Made by a program: the position numbers and the translations under genes. From Cepaea nemoralis (Eukaryota > Mollusca > Gastropoda > Stylommatophora > Helicidae), in contig JACEFZ010011076.1 of the NCBI GenBank assembly GCA_014155875.1, positions 62,001-126,000 on the forward strand: DNA of 64,000 nt, in the 5' to 3' direction. The number at the start of each line of letters is the position of its first letter. The stretch's first letter is position 1. Below the pieces are notes generated by a model, which had not been told where the DNA came from, searched no databases, and saw only the letters and a program-made list of their open reading frames with translations. Of the stretch, positions 54,851-64,000 are shown piece by piece.

Positions 54851-56400
54851 ATGGCCACTCCTAAACTGACTACGGCAGAACTAAGGGAAAAGGGGGAAGA
54901 AATGGGATTGTCGGGTTCTGCACTAACAGATTACGTACAGGAGGTGGAGAGGGAGTATCGTCAAGCAGAAAGGGAAGATTGAAAGGCTGAGTTGGAATTG
55001 AGAAGGATGGAGTTAGAACAAGCAGCTAAGAAACTGAAAGCAGAACAAACTGCTAAGAAATTGGAGAACAAGCTGCTAGGCAATTGGAAGCAGAACAAAC
55101 TGTTAAGAAATTGGAAGCAGAACAAGCTGCTAGGAAATTGGAAGCAGAACAAAGCTGTTAAGAAATTGGAAGCAGGGCAAGCCATGAGAAGGCTGGAAAT
55201 TGAAGCTGAGCAGGCATCTAAAAAACTGGAAGCAGAGCAAACTGCTAAGAAACGTGAGGTTGAGCAAGCTGCTAAGCAACGGAAAGCGGAACAAGAGGAT
55301 CAGAGAAGGGAGCACGAGTACCGAATGCGGGAACTCGAGCTTAAGAGGCAATCTAGTGGGGAAACTGAGGGAGCAGTGGGAGGTTCCTCTCTCCCTGGCT
55401 CAACACCAGTAGGTGGACATAGCTACCATGCTATGAAGTTCCCTCTAGCGATCTACGAAGGAGGACAAAGAGAAGATTGACCAGTACCTTCAACGCTTTG
55501 AAGCTATGTCGGTTGCTATGGGTCGGGAGCGTGATAAATGGAATCTCAAGCTATCCCATGGATTACGCGGGACCGGTTACGAGGTTTATTCTCGCCTGCC
55601 ACCAGGACATGAGAACAATTATGACGGGTTGAAAACGGCTCTGCTGAAACGATTCGAAGTTACGTCACATACCTACCGGAAAAAAATTTTGGGGAGCGAA
55701 ACGAGAACCGGGAGAGTTGTTCGCCGCCTATAGTCTGCGTCTTGAAAGCCTATCTCCATAAGTGGATGGATTTGGCTGGGTTCGCGCATGACTATGAGAG
55801 TCTGGAAGAACTCATGGTAGTCGACCAGATGCGGAAGCAAATGTCGAATCCTCTCAGGACATTCTTGGGAGAACAAGGGGCGGAACGAATCGACATGGTG
55901 ACGAAATTGGCAGAACGGTTCGTCGAGGTCCATGGGGAGGCAGCAGAAAACCTTTCTACCAACACCAAAAGTCAGGAAAAACATAACCTGAATAAAGCCA
56001 AGAGCACAGGAACTAAGAAGGTGGAACCATATGTCAAAACTTCAGAGGAGGATTTGGAGAAGACGAAGGGGGAAAGCAAGAGTACTTCGAGCTCTACACA
56101 AAAACGACCATGGTCGGAGAAGTGGTGTTCGATTTGTAAGTCGCCCTCTCACAATACGAGGGAATGCAGATCGAAGGCTAAGAATCCTCACTTCGCGGCA
56201 TGTCAAGTGACTTCAAGGGAGGTGGATACTGACAATGCCAAGGTCGACAAGGATGCTCACCAGCAGGAGAGCTCAATAAAGTCCGGCACAAGAAAATCTA
56301 GGACAGGGAAATGGTGCAACCTACTGCAGGTCAAATAAGCACAATGCTATTGACTGCAGGGGAAAGTCAGGAGACACCCAATTCGTCGTGTGACCCGGGA
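54851..56400 (+). pseudogene. gag of Gmr1-like copy 2: coiled coil, SCAN-like capsid part, zinc knuckles
   Basis: ATG at 54851 starts MATPKLTTAELREKGEEMGL; an in-frame TGA follows at 54980-54982. Next is a Lys/Glu-rich coiled coil with KLEAEQA-type repeats (54992-55360) that passes through two compensating frame changes. Breaks near 55465 and 55680 separate it from the capsid part (QYLQRFEAMSVAMGRERDKW). The frame 55742-56338 has a helical segment (HKWMDLAGFAHDYESLEELM then VVDQMRKQM) like the capsid C-terminal domain and the SCAN domain, then a zinc knuckle CSICKSPSHNTREC (CX2CX4HX4C) at ~56127-56168. A second knuckle is visible in another frame at ~56314-56362 after a one-base shift. At least one stop and four frameshifts make it inactive. 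Confidence 0.85.
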
Positions 56401-56439
56401 AACCTAAGGTTGAGCCCACTAAACAGGTCGAGGCCGAGG

Positions 56440-56867
56440 GAGAGACTCCAGACCAGGATAAACCACCTGTAGTGGAATTGGTAGAAGTTAACGGTCGTCA
56501 AGTGGAGTGTTTGTACGACACAGGGCTGGACGGGGAGGCCGTGATTTCTGCGGATCTGGTACATCCAGAACAATTCACATATGAGACCATGGAGATACAG
56601 CCTGCACAGAAGAGTGCTGTAGCCATGAAATTGCCCATTGCCAGAGTGGAGATTCGGTCAAGATATGTCACCGGCACCATCAAGGCCGCTGTGTTGACTG
56701 ATCCCATTTTCCCCGTAATTCTCGGTTGCCGGTATGTCTTTCTGGGAATGCCCAGGGAGCCAATCCATATGGGAGCAATACAGACTCGCTCTCAGACGAG
56801 AACGAATGAGGCAGAAGCAAATGTGACTAACCCACTGCCAGGGGAGTTGCGAACTGCCCAGAGTTAG
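56440..56867 (+). pseudogene. Retroviral-type aspartic protease of Gmr1-like copy 2
   Basis: The frame 56472-56867 encodes LVEVNGRQVECLYDTGLDGE with the catalytic DTG, and later TDPIFPVILGCRY, equivalent to the ILG motif near the end of retropepsins. It has the usual length of ~100-130 residues and lies between gag and integrase as expected. The frame before it is damaged and a TAG ends it at 56865-56867, so fusion to gag-pol is broken. Confidence 0.8.
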
Positions 56868-56879
56868 GATGCTACTCTA

Positions 56880-58266
56880 CGTCCTTGCTACAAAAAGCTG
56901 CAGAAAAGTGCTGATCCACCCAAACGGGGGCAGTACTATATAAAGAATAGGATACTCTACAGGAGAGCCGGAAGGGGAGACAACCTACATGGTCAGTTGG
57001 TGGTCCCAGAGGCCCACCGTTCCCAGATTCTTCATATGGGGCATACCATCTCATTCAATGGGCATATGGGTATTGCCGCCACGATGCAGCGAATTTCCTG
57101 CCATTACTATTGGCCGGGAATGACAGGTGATGTGCGTCGGTATGTGAAGTCATGCCCTGAGTGCCAAAGGGTGGCACCAAAACACTGGACAGCGCCGGTG
57201 GTTTTGGGTGAAATGCTCATCATGGACTCTCCTTTCGAGAGGGTAGCCATCGATATTGTGGGTCCACTTCCTAGGACTAGGAAGAGGAACATGTACATAC
57301 TCACCATGGTGGATTGCTGTACAATGTAGGGTGAAGCCATACCGTTGACCACGATTGACTCGAAACGAGTGGCGGACGCACTGATGGAGGCCTTTACCAG
57401 ATTGGGCTTTCCTGATCAAATACTGACGGACAATGGGTCCCAGTTTTGTGGAAAACTTATGGAGGAGGTATTTAGGGTGTTCCACTCTTACCATATCCAT
57501 ACCAGCCCTTACCACCCTCAAGCCAATGGACAAGTAGAGCGTTTCAATGGCACGTTGATGACAATGCTCAGGAAACTGGCGCAGGAAAAACCTGATAGGT
57601 GGGATGAATATATCCCAGCAGCACTTTTTGCCTATCGGGAAGTTCCTCATTGCTCAACTAGACTACCACCCGCTACGTTGCAGTTTGGTCGTCCAATCAA
57701 AGGACCGTTGGAAGCCACGTTAAGGAGTTAGGACTGAAGAGGGGACGTCAGAAGAAGTGATATCTTCTTACAAATATGTGGAGGAACTGAAAGAAAAACT
57801 TCACAAGGGATGGACTCTGGCAAATCAAAACTTGAAAAAGGCCAGAAAACGACATGCGGCTTACTACAACCATAGGTCTAAAGACAGATCTCTAGAGGTG
57901 GGAGACAAAGTATTGTTGCTACTCCCAACGGGAAACAACAAACTGGAGATAGGTTGGCAAGGACCATTTCCCGTGGAAAGGGTGATATCCAGAACCAACT
58001 ATCAGATCCGGATCCGGGGAAAGTCGAAGATTTTCCATATCAATCTCTTGCGGAAATACGAAGAGAGACCCGGAGAAAAGGCAGCTCACCTCATGACAAT
58101 AGCAGTTGCAGTGGAGACAGAAGTGGGAACCAACGAGGGCAGGGAATATCCCCTGGTACACCAGGAAACCTACAAGGATGTACAGGTGAACCCTGATCTG
58201 ACCTCCCAGGAGAGGGAAAAGATAATCCAGGTTCTCGAGTCTCATAAGGAGATACTGACTGATTAA
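56880..58266 (+). pseudogene. Integrase of Gmr1-like copy 2, three breaks
   Basis: An HHCC zinc-binding region comes first: HMGHTISFNGHMG, then YYWPGMTGDVRRYVKSCPEC. The DDE core follows: VAIDIVGPLP (first Asp), a nonsense TAG at 57327-57329, ILTDNGSQFCGK (second Asp) and HPQANGQVERFNGTL (catalytic Glu). An extra base near 57727 gives a stop at 57729-57731 and shifts the frame. The C-terminal GPY/F-type module (GWQGPFPVERVISRTNYQIR) is in the new frame, which ends at TAA 58264-58266 where copy 1 has AAA. After it, the sequence enters what would be the reverse-transcriptase linker, so the order integrase then reverse transcriptase is seen here too. Confidence 0.92.
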
Positions 58267-58440
58267 CCAGGACGAACGAGGTTGGTGGAGTTCGAGATGA
58301 CTATGACCACTCAAGAGCCTGTTCGCCAAAAGGTTTACACAGTGCCATTCTCTAAAGAAAAGGCCCTGGAGGGAGGAAATACCGAAAATGTTGGAGCGGA
58401 CTTCTTGTCAAGACATCCAGCTCCTGAAGAAGAGGAATAG
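58267..58440 (+). pseudogene. Junction left by the RT/RNase H deletion
   Basis: The start of the RT linker (to GGCCCTGGAGG, ~58370) is joined to the last codons of pol (ATGTTGGAGCGGACTTCTTG, from 58389) and the stop at 58438-58440. Copy 1 has about 1.17 kb between these points. The joined ends share GGAAAT-type sequence, suggesting microhomology-mediated deletion or template jumping during reverse transcription. Confidence 0.85.
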
Positions 58441-58486
58441 ATCATCTGGATCGAACCTCCAAGAAGAAAGAGTTGTTGCGGACTAC

Positions 58487-58505
58487 TCTCTTAGGAGGGG
58501 GCCTA
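58487..58505 (+). promoter_or_regulatory. Polypurine tract of Gmr1-like copy 2
   Basis: CTCTTAGGAGGGGGCCTA directly before the TGTTAC start of the 3' LTR. Conserved with copy 1 (37478-37495). Confidence 0.75.
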
Positions 58506-60675
58506 TGTTACGAAAATAAACTTGATGTTCGATCAATGACAACCAAGACCCGACATTAGTCTGCAAAAAAAAGCAACCCTTTGATGTTGTATGGAATGAG
58601 AAAAATACGTCGCGTCAAACTGTCTGCCTACGGTCGGCATTTCTGTATGATGTGGATTGTTCGAGAAACAAATACGTCGCGTTACAATGTCTACACCGGT
58701 CAGCATTTTGTTAAAAAATTGTTGCTCGAGACGAACAACGGCGTCATCTGTCTGCAAGGCGGGAGACGGCTTTTGAAGTGATAGACGGAATGTCTTACTA
58801 GAAGTCGGATGGAGTCTGTGATGTGGGGAGAAGGTCTCTGGCTCACAGACAGCCAGGATCTTTGTTGTATGAGACAAAGAATTCCCCAGATGAAAGTGAA
58901 CTGGACGGCGGATTGATTCCAGTCAGTCGAAAACAGGCGGAGAAACCAGACTCTGGACTGATTGGCGTCTAGACTTTTTGGTGACGTCACTCCAGACCAA
59001 TATAAAAAGCGTTGCGGTAAACAAGTGGAGTTAGTCGATCAAGATTTCTGAAGTGGGAAAGATCGGTGCAGTTTTCCGAGTTGTGTTCAATGAAAGAAAC
59101 TAGGGTGTCAAATTGTTGATATTTATTGGCGGACATAGATCCAGTCTGTGATTGCCTAGTTTCGATTAGCAACCGGAATAGGCATATGGTAGGCTATTAA
59201 TCATATCTAACTTAGAGTATGATTAGGAATAGAGTACAGTACTGTGCGGTGATATAATGTATTATAGGTGTGGTGATATAATGTATTATGATTAGTGATA
59301 AAATGTTCTATAAGTGCGGTGCTAGAAAGTATCATAGGAGCGTCGGCACTAGTATCCTATTGTGTGGCTTCAACTAGCTTGAGTGATATATCATTTTACT
59401 CAGGGAGTTGAGGACAATGTAGTGGAATAATAATTAGAGAGATTAAAGATGGTTGAGAGGGAGGAGAGGAATGTGAAATGGTAGGATCTTCCAGTAGGGC
59501 ATCTGCTGGGTTTCTACACGTTCCTTTATTCTTTCCTGGTGTTGCCATGTCTCAGATCATATGATGAGTTATTTGGCCGTATGACAGAGATCGGATCTCT
59601 GTTATAGATCTGAGTGCTGCTATTGGCCTACACTCACCTAATTCCGGCCAGGACTGAGTTGCCCTCACCATAGTATTCTCTATTCTACAGGTTCCATTTA
59701 CAGGTCCACGTATGTGTGCTATGATTTTCAACAGTGAAGCTAACACATTTTAGAAGATGATGGCTCAGAATTTGAAGACAGAAGTTGCTGAGAGGCCGCT
59801 ACATTGGGCTTATACCCAAGTTGGTTTGCGGGAACCTGGCTTCTGCTGAGCAGGACATGCTGATGAGATTTATGTTTAGCAAGTGATAGTTGTATCACTG
59901 AACAGTCAGAACATTGTAGATATACACTACTGATACTAGGAACATTCATTCAAAATTTATACCGATACCTAGAACATTCAGAGTGTGGTGTTAATATGGG
60001 AAATCTTTAAAACTAGTGACACTAGATCCATTAAGATTTCCCCAGTAACAGTGACAATAGGGTTAGATTTTTCTGATTAACAATCAGTTAAATAACAGAG
60101 GACATTCATAGTGGGAATCAGATTGAAGACTCTCATTAGACAGTGTTTGTCATGGGTGGCCAAGCATCCTAGTGGTTCAAGAGACAACGGAGGAAGTCTT
60201 CACGTGACAGGAGGAGCATCCCCTTGGTGAGGTTGCTTGTCTGGAATACATGGTGCTAGTGTGTTCTCAGCGCAGTGATGAGAATGACTATACTCCTGAA
60301 CACTGATCTGAGTCTATATACACTTTAGAGTATACGTCACACATTCTACACCTTATATACACACACACACACTTCTCCTACATATACTCTTTGCTTTAAT
60401 AAATTTCGTGTTTTTATTTGTTGAAGCTAGAGATTGTCAAGTATGTTATGTTGGGGAAGAATGAGATGGGGCATGATCCAGGAGTGAGTAAGAGTGAGAA
60501 GAAGGTGTCTTCAGATTGAGGGAGTGTTGTGGACGGAGTCTGCTGGATATCTCCAGGATAGAGATATTGAATTAAAACAAATGTGGGTGTTGATTCCCCT
60601 CACTCCAGGGACGACACTAAAGTGGTAAAGAAGAACAAATAACTACTACGACATTCATTCTTTATACCCACGACA
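58506..60675 (+). repeat. 3' LTR of Gmr1-like copy 2
   Basis: Starts TGTTACGAAAATAAAC and ends TATACCCACGACA; 2170 bp. It follows the 5' LTR base for base over long stretches, differing by scattered substitutions and by one 24-bp repeat unit less near 59240-59290. Poly-A signal AATAAA at 60398-60403. After the end, TTTATT also follows the 5' LTR, by chance or because the LTR end is slightly further right. Confidence 0.9.
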
Positions 60676-60724
60676 TTTATTCAATATTATATGTAAAATT
60701 ATGTGTATTTGTTTAATCATTTCA

Positions 60725-61335
60725 AATTATGTTGTTTACTTTTGTTGTAGGATGTGACTCTCCAGTCGTAGTAATGGGGTGTGAACATTCCTGGTTTTCC
60801 TTGCATCTGGGCAATAGTATTTGTCTGTATTTAACTCCGGAAGCATGAGGACATCAAAATCATATATTAGCCGCTCCAATACATGACCTTTCTGCCTGGC
60901 ACTACGACAGTTCCAGTATCCCACTCTTACATGGTTGAAACCTAGTGTCTCCACTTTTCGTCTTGTTCTCCTGGCGTCGACCTCCTATTTCTATGCCTTC
61001 TATTCAGACCATTTCGTCGCCTCCTCCTCTCTCTTCGCTAGGCTCTGAAAGATGTATCTCCGGCGACGAGTCCCGCGTTTAATTAAATCCATAAGCAACG
61101 TTTGGATATTGCAGGAAATTACCGGTAACCCTAGCATTGCCTGCTTACTAGAGAAGGGGCAGGGGATATCCCGCAGGAGTCTATACGCCTGGTTCCACCC
61201 CGCCTGCATACCAAACGTTCCACGTTCACGACCAGCTCACCCGTGGCTATTCAGTCCACCACACGTCGTGACACCTTACACTTGGGTTTTTATAATCGGA
61301 GTTGTCCTTCTCCTAGATTGGCTGATGTATTAGGA
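60725..61335 (-). mobile_element. LINE 5' fragment: start of the AP endonuclease
   Basis: The minus-strand frame 60954-60736 reads LGFNHVRVGYWNCRSARQKG then HVLERLIYDFDVLMLPELN, the opening of the apurinic-type endonuclease of a LINE ORF2 (the WNCRS and D.L.L.E motifs). Upstream, at 61209-61000, a frame ending KRGTRRRRYIFQSLAKREEE could be the end of ORF1. The rest of the LINE would lie to the left, where the Gmr1-like LTR now ends, so it was cut by that insertion or truncated earlier. Clade uncertain; it could belong to the I-type LINE. Confidence 0.6.
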
Positions 61336-61339
61336 AGTG

Positions 61340-62345
61340 CGCCAACTGCCTAGGCAAGCATGGAGCAAGATACTTGGGCTGTCCGTACCTCCAAAGACAC
61401 AGAGACGTCTTAAAGCTCACCATCACCACAAAAACACCATATAAGGAAGCCACGTGCATCTCGCAAGCTGAAAGAGCACAACTACAAAGCAAGATTGATG
61501 AATTGAAAAAAAAACATGTCAAGCAGCATCGAACACCGGCACCGACCAGCGACAATGAAAAGCTGCTTGCTGAAATAAAGGAGATCCAGCAAAACATCAA
61601 ATAAGAGATGGAACATATGGCACTGACGACAAAGAAGAATGAAGAATTTCTACGAGAAAATAAGGCGGAGAGAGAAATGTCTGAAAGGGAGCTAACCCAA
61701 AAACCAGCAGAAGCCACAGAAAAATCACAGTGAAGCCGCAAGATAAAATCCAACAAAAGGCTGAGCCTGAACCGCAAGCCCAACAGCGACGCCCAAGAGG
61801 GAACCACTATCCCACCGAAATTCTGATGGAGGCATATAATACGCACTTCCACCTACTCTGATGGAGTGCCAAGAATCGGCTATCAGGGAGGAACTCCAGC
61901 GTAAGGAATTCAGAAGGCGCTTGGAAGAAAAAGAAAAGAAGAAGCCCAAGAAATTCAGGGGGAAACCGATAGAGTACCCAGTCTTACACTGTGGCTGTGA
62001 GACCGACTTCGAATACCTTTTATATGACGGTGAAATTGTCCCATGGCTGACTACAGTGGAAGAAATCGAAAGGCAGCAGATACGCAAACTCGACAGTGAA
62101 AACAAGCGCAAGTAAGGAAAATAAAAACATCGAAAATCTTCTACAGAAATTACCCCCAAAAAAGGAGCAAAAAGTCCAAATGAAAAGTCCTTTTAAGGAC
62201 TGCAACCATTCAAACCAGACGAGCCAGGCGCCTTCACTAACAAAAGAAACCACCAGAGGAGACGGGAACAAAGGACAGACGTCGACCAATTCCCCAGCTG
62301 ACGTCACAGACACAAACGCTTACATAACCAGTCCGAGATATTGAT
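61340..62345 (+). pseudogene. Unrecognised coiled-coil frames, broken
   Basis: Three plus-strand segments are rich in Glu, Lys and Gln. 61374-61604 has QAERAQLQSKIDELKKKHV; after a stop, EEFLRENKAEREMSERE follows to ~61730. 61861-62115 has ELQRKEFRRRLEEKEKKKPK, then HCGCETDFEYLLYDGEIVPW. 62096-62344 is a hydrophilic tail. The composition fits a single long coiled-coil protein with several frame breaks, perhaps the ORF1 or gag of an unknown element or a decayed cellular gene. The minus-strand frame over it is hydrophobic and is its shadow. I do not recognise the family. Confidence 0.4.
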
Positions 62346-62640
62346 TATGTGTGGCAGATCTAAGACAGAGGTGTTATTAGCAGAAATGTGAAAAAATCAA
62401 AGAGCGTGTGTTTCGCTGTGCCTAAGGAGTTTATGATAACTAAAGTTGATTTTGAACATGCTCTTTTGACTGGTAAAGATTTTATTCAAGGTTTCTGTCC
62501 AGTCTTTTGGGTGGTTTGTGTGTGGACTAACATAAAATGTATAGGAAGACATATAATTATTTATCTTGTGATGTGTTTTAATACTACTCAAGTTGTTGGA
62601 TTATGCTTGTCTGACATCATCTGGAAGATTGTGTAGAGAA
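62346..62640. other. No gene recognised
   Basis: A plus-strand frame of 82 residues (62388-62636) has hydrophobic stretches but no known motif. Confidence 0.3.
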
Positions 62641-62646
62641 TTCGAT

Positions 62647-63011
62647 TCATCCTTGGGTTGTGTTGCTGACTGGATAGGTGTTTTCGTGTTGTTTAGTGTT
62701 CTTCTCGCTGACCGTCACATCATTATCAATAGCCTCATGTCTTTTACGTAGTGTTTCTGTAGAAGGTGTTGAATTTCCTGTTGGTATTAGACTGGCTGAT
62801 ACTTCTGTTGTGATGTGTTTTTTTGTAATTTGTCGTTGCAGATTATCTTTAATGTTAAAAGGATAACCACAAGTGTGACACCAATACACACACTGTTACT
62901 GGTCCGAATATGGCGACGAAGATTACTTGCTTCAGTGAAACCTTTCCCCCAAGTTGTACATAAGTGGTACTCAGATGATTGCATGGTTGATATCTTTTTA
63001 TTTTTATTCAC
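62647..63011 (-). pseudogene. Decayed C2H2 zinc-finger remnant
   Basis: The minus-strand frame from 63011 encodes YHLCTTWGKGFTEASNLRRH then IRTSN (~62898-62972): the finger layout is clear, but the second Cys is Trp and the last His is Asn. After a one-base frame change near 62890 the next frame encodes YWCHTCGYPFNIKDNLQRQ then ITKKH, with both Cys but the first His replaced by Gln. The linker between the fingers is distorted. It could be a piece of a zinc-finger gene or of a zinc-finger-bearing transposon. Neither finger keeps all four metal ligands. Confidence 0.5.
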
Positions 63012-63020
63012 GTTCGCAGG

Positions 63021-63728
63021 TGGGTTTTTTTATAGTGAGATAATAACACGTTCACACCGAAACACTGAATATGGTGTTGAATATAATTAGTTTCTACAAT
63101 TCACCAATGGTAGATAACACGCTATTGGTTAGTTTAGTAAGTCAAATACCCAAACAACAAGATGTGTTGTTCATTAGTCTTGTAACCCTTTTCAACCCGA
63201 GACACTTTTCCTCCGTCTTTATTTCAAGCGATGGTGAACTCTTTGCTGATGACGTTGTAAACTATGCCAGAATAATGATGGTGCTTACAATGGGTGTCTG
63301 GGTATACAAATAGTTGATATTTCTTACAAGGTACCTGTGAATGTTAAAGAACTGGAAGAGCGCTTCGGTAAAGGTTTAGGCGAATATATGACTGATAGTC
63401 CTGTGGATACTGAGACACAACGGTGACTGGCAAACTTTCTAAACTTAAAGGCAAATGGCTATTGAATAACCACAAAACTGAAGACTCGATCGTTCATCGT
63501 CCTTGTGTAAATCACAAAGTGAGTGAGGGTGGTTAGTTGATTATATAATACAGCAAATGAGCCTCACCCACCGTACAGTTGCCAGCCATTCAGTGATTGT
63601 CTAACATAAAATGTGGACCAATTCTAAGAAGAACCCTTGATTAGTTGTAAACCACAAGTGAACGAAGTATTGTAATGGTACACAAAACAGGTCAGATACA
63701 TAGTGAAAGATAGCCATCGTTGTTATTA
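63021..63728. other. No gene recognised
   Basis: A plus-strand frame of 80 residues at 63071-63313 and another open stretch after it (KVPVNVKELEERFGKGLGEY near 63330-63390) have no motif I know. No tandem structure. Confidence 0.35.
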
Positions 63729-63729
63729 C

Positions 63730-63798
<69 letters not shown>
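63730..63798. repeat. (CA)n microsatellite
   Basis: About 34 CA units without interruption. The Cys/Val frame on the minus strand is an artefact. Confidence 0.98.
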
Positions 63799-64000
63799 TT
63801 CTGTTTGTTGCCGACATAACTTCACATAACTTACCAGTTTTGACCCAACTCGACTGGTCGATGTAAAGAAGTGTTAAAACAACCTGAATACCCTTGTATT
63901 GGATTGTCTGCGTTACACTTAGAGCTGTTGGTTTACTTCTAACACACTAATACATAAGAGTAACAAGTTGTAGATTGACATAGTGAGGAAAGTAGTCATA
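63799..64000. other. No gene seen
   Basis: Ordinary sequence to the right edge of the window, with no recognised element. Confidence 0.4.

Larger units (their letters stand above)
52279..60675 (+). mobile_element. Gmr1-like Ty3/Gypsy retrotransposon, copy 2, both LTRs, RT/RNase H deleted
   Basis: An 8.4-kb element: 5' LTR 52279-54470, leader, gag, protease, integrase, a deletion junction near 58375-58386, polypurine tract, 3' LTR 58506-60675. Integrase comes before the position of reverse transcriptase, as in copy 1. About 1.17 kb covering reverse transcriptase and RNase H is missing. The junction has a short GGAAAT-type match to both sides of the missing piece in copy 1. The two LTRs are very similar, so the insertion seems recent. 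No clear target-site duplication was found (flanks GACAT and TTTAT). Confidence 0.92.

Noticed and set aside
61313..61852. 179-residue hydrophobic minus-strand frame as a membrane protein
   Set aside because: It is the exact shadow of a Lys/Glu/Gln-rich coiled coil on the plus strand; antisense of such sequence gives Leu/Phe/Ser-rich frames.

Overview
This window is repeat-dominated eukaryotic nuclear DNA, almost certainly from an invertebrate animal. The evidence is several LINE lineages, tRNA-headed SINEs, mariner-type DNA transposons, a Ty3/Gypsy element of the Gmr1 type, and long di- and tetranucleotide microsatellites. A mollusc or other lophotrochozoan would fit, but the sequence does not prove it and no species is named. 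There are no operons or prokaryotic genes, and I found no intact cellular protein-coding gene in 64 kb. Every convincing protein match is a transposable-element protein, and nearly all of these are broken.

Layout. 0-9.2 kb is satellite DNA: two arrays of a 122-bp repeat, each followed by the same ~330-bp segment, bracket a 1.4-kb almost pure purine tract. A 56-bp satellite follows, split by a 658-bp deletion-derivative DNA transposon with ~50-bp inverted ends. 9.2-16.3 kb holds SINEs, a 30-bp and a 20-bp minisatellite, and TA/GA microsatellites. 16.4-18.5 kb holds LINE debris and a complete-ended but dead mariner. 18.7-28.9 kb mixes SINEs, LINE 3' fragments and microsatellites. 28.95-32.6 kb is a 24-bp minisatellite with a 1070-codon open frame on the minus strand and an internal ~768-bp higher-order duplication. 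32.6-35.4 kb has two SINE-C copies, a SINE-B, and 31-bp and 65-bp tandem arrays.

35.46-39.6 kb is a 5'-truncated Gmr1-like retrotransposon (integrase C-terminus, reverse transcriptase, RNase H, 2.1-kb LTR). 39.7-43.2 kb holds three LINE fragments, and 44.6-48.3 kb is simple sequence. Two unrelated LINEs then lie head to head (48.3-49.8 kb minus, 49.9-52.25 kb plus). 52.28-60.68 kb is a second Gmr1-like element with both ~2.2-kb LTRs, gag, protease and integrase, but with reverse transcriptase and RNase H deleted. The last 3.3 kb holds a LINE endonuclease fragment, unrecognised coiled-coil frames, a decayed zinc-finger remnant and a CA microsatellite.

The most interesting system is the Gmr1-like element. 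In both copies the integrase lies upstream of the reverse transcriptase, the reverse of the usual Ty3/Gypsy order, and the gag capsid segment looks like the SCAN domain of vertebrate transcription factors. Second in interest are SINEs whose heads and bodies appear to be exchanged, and the deletion-derivative transposon sitting in a satellite that supplies its own empty-site control. Parts of 3.4-7.8 kb and 12.1-12.7 kb show homopolymer damage that looks like poor consensus sequence and should be read cautiously.
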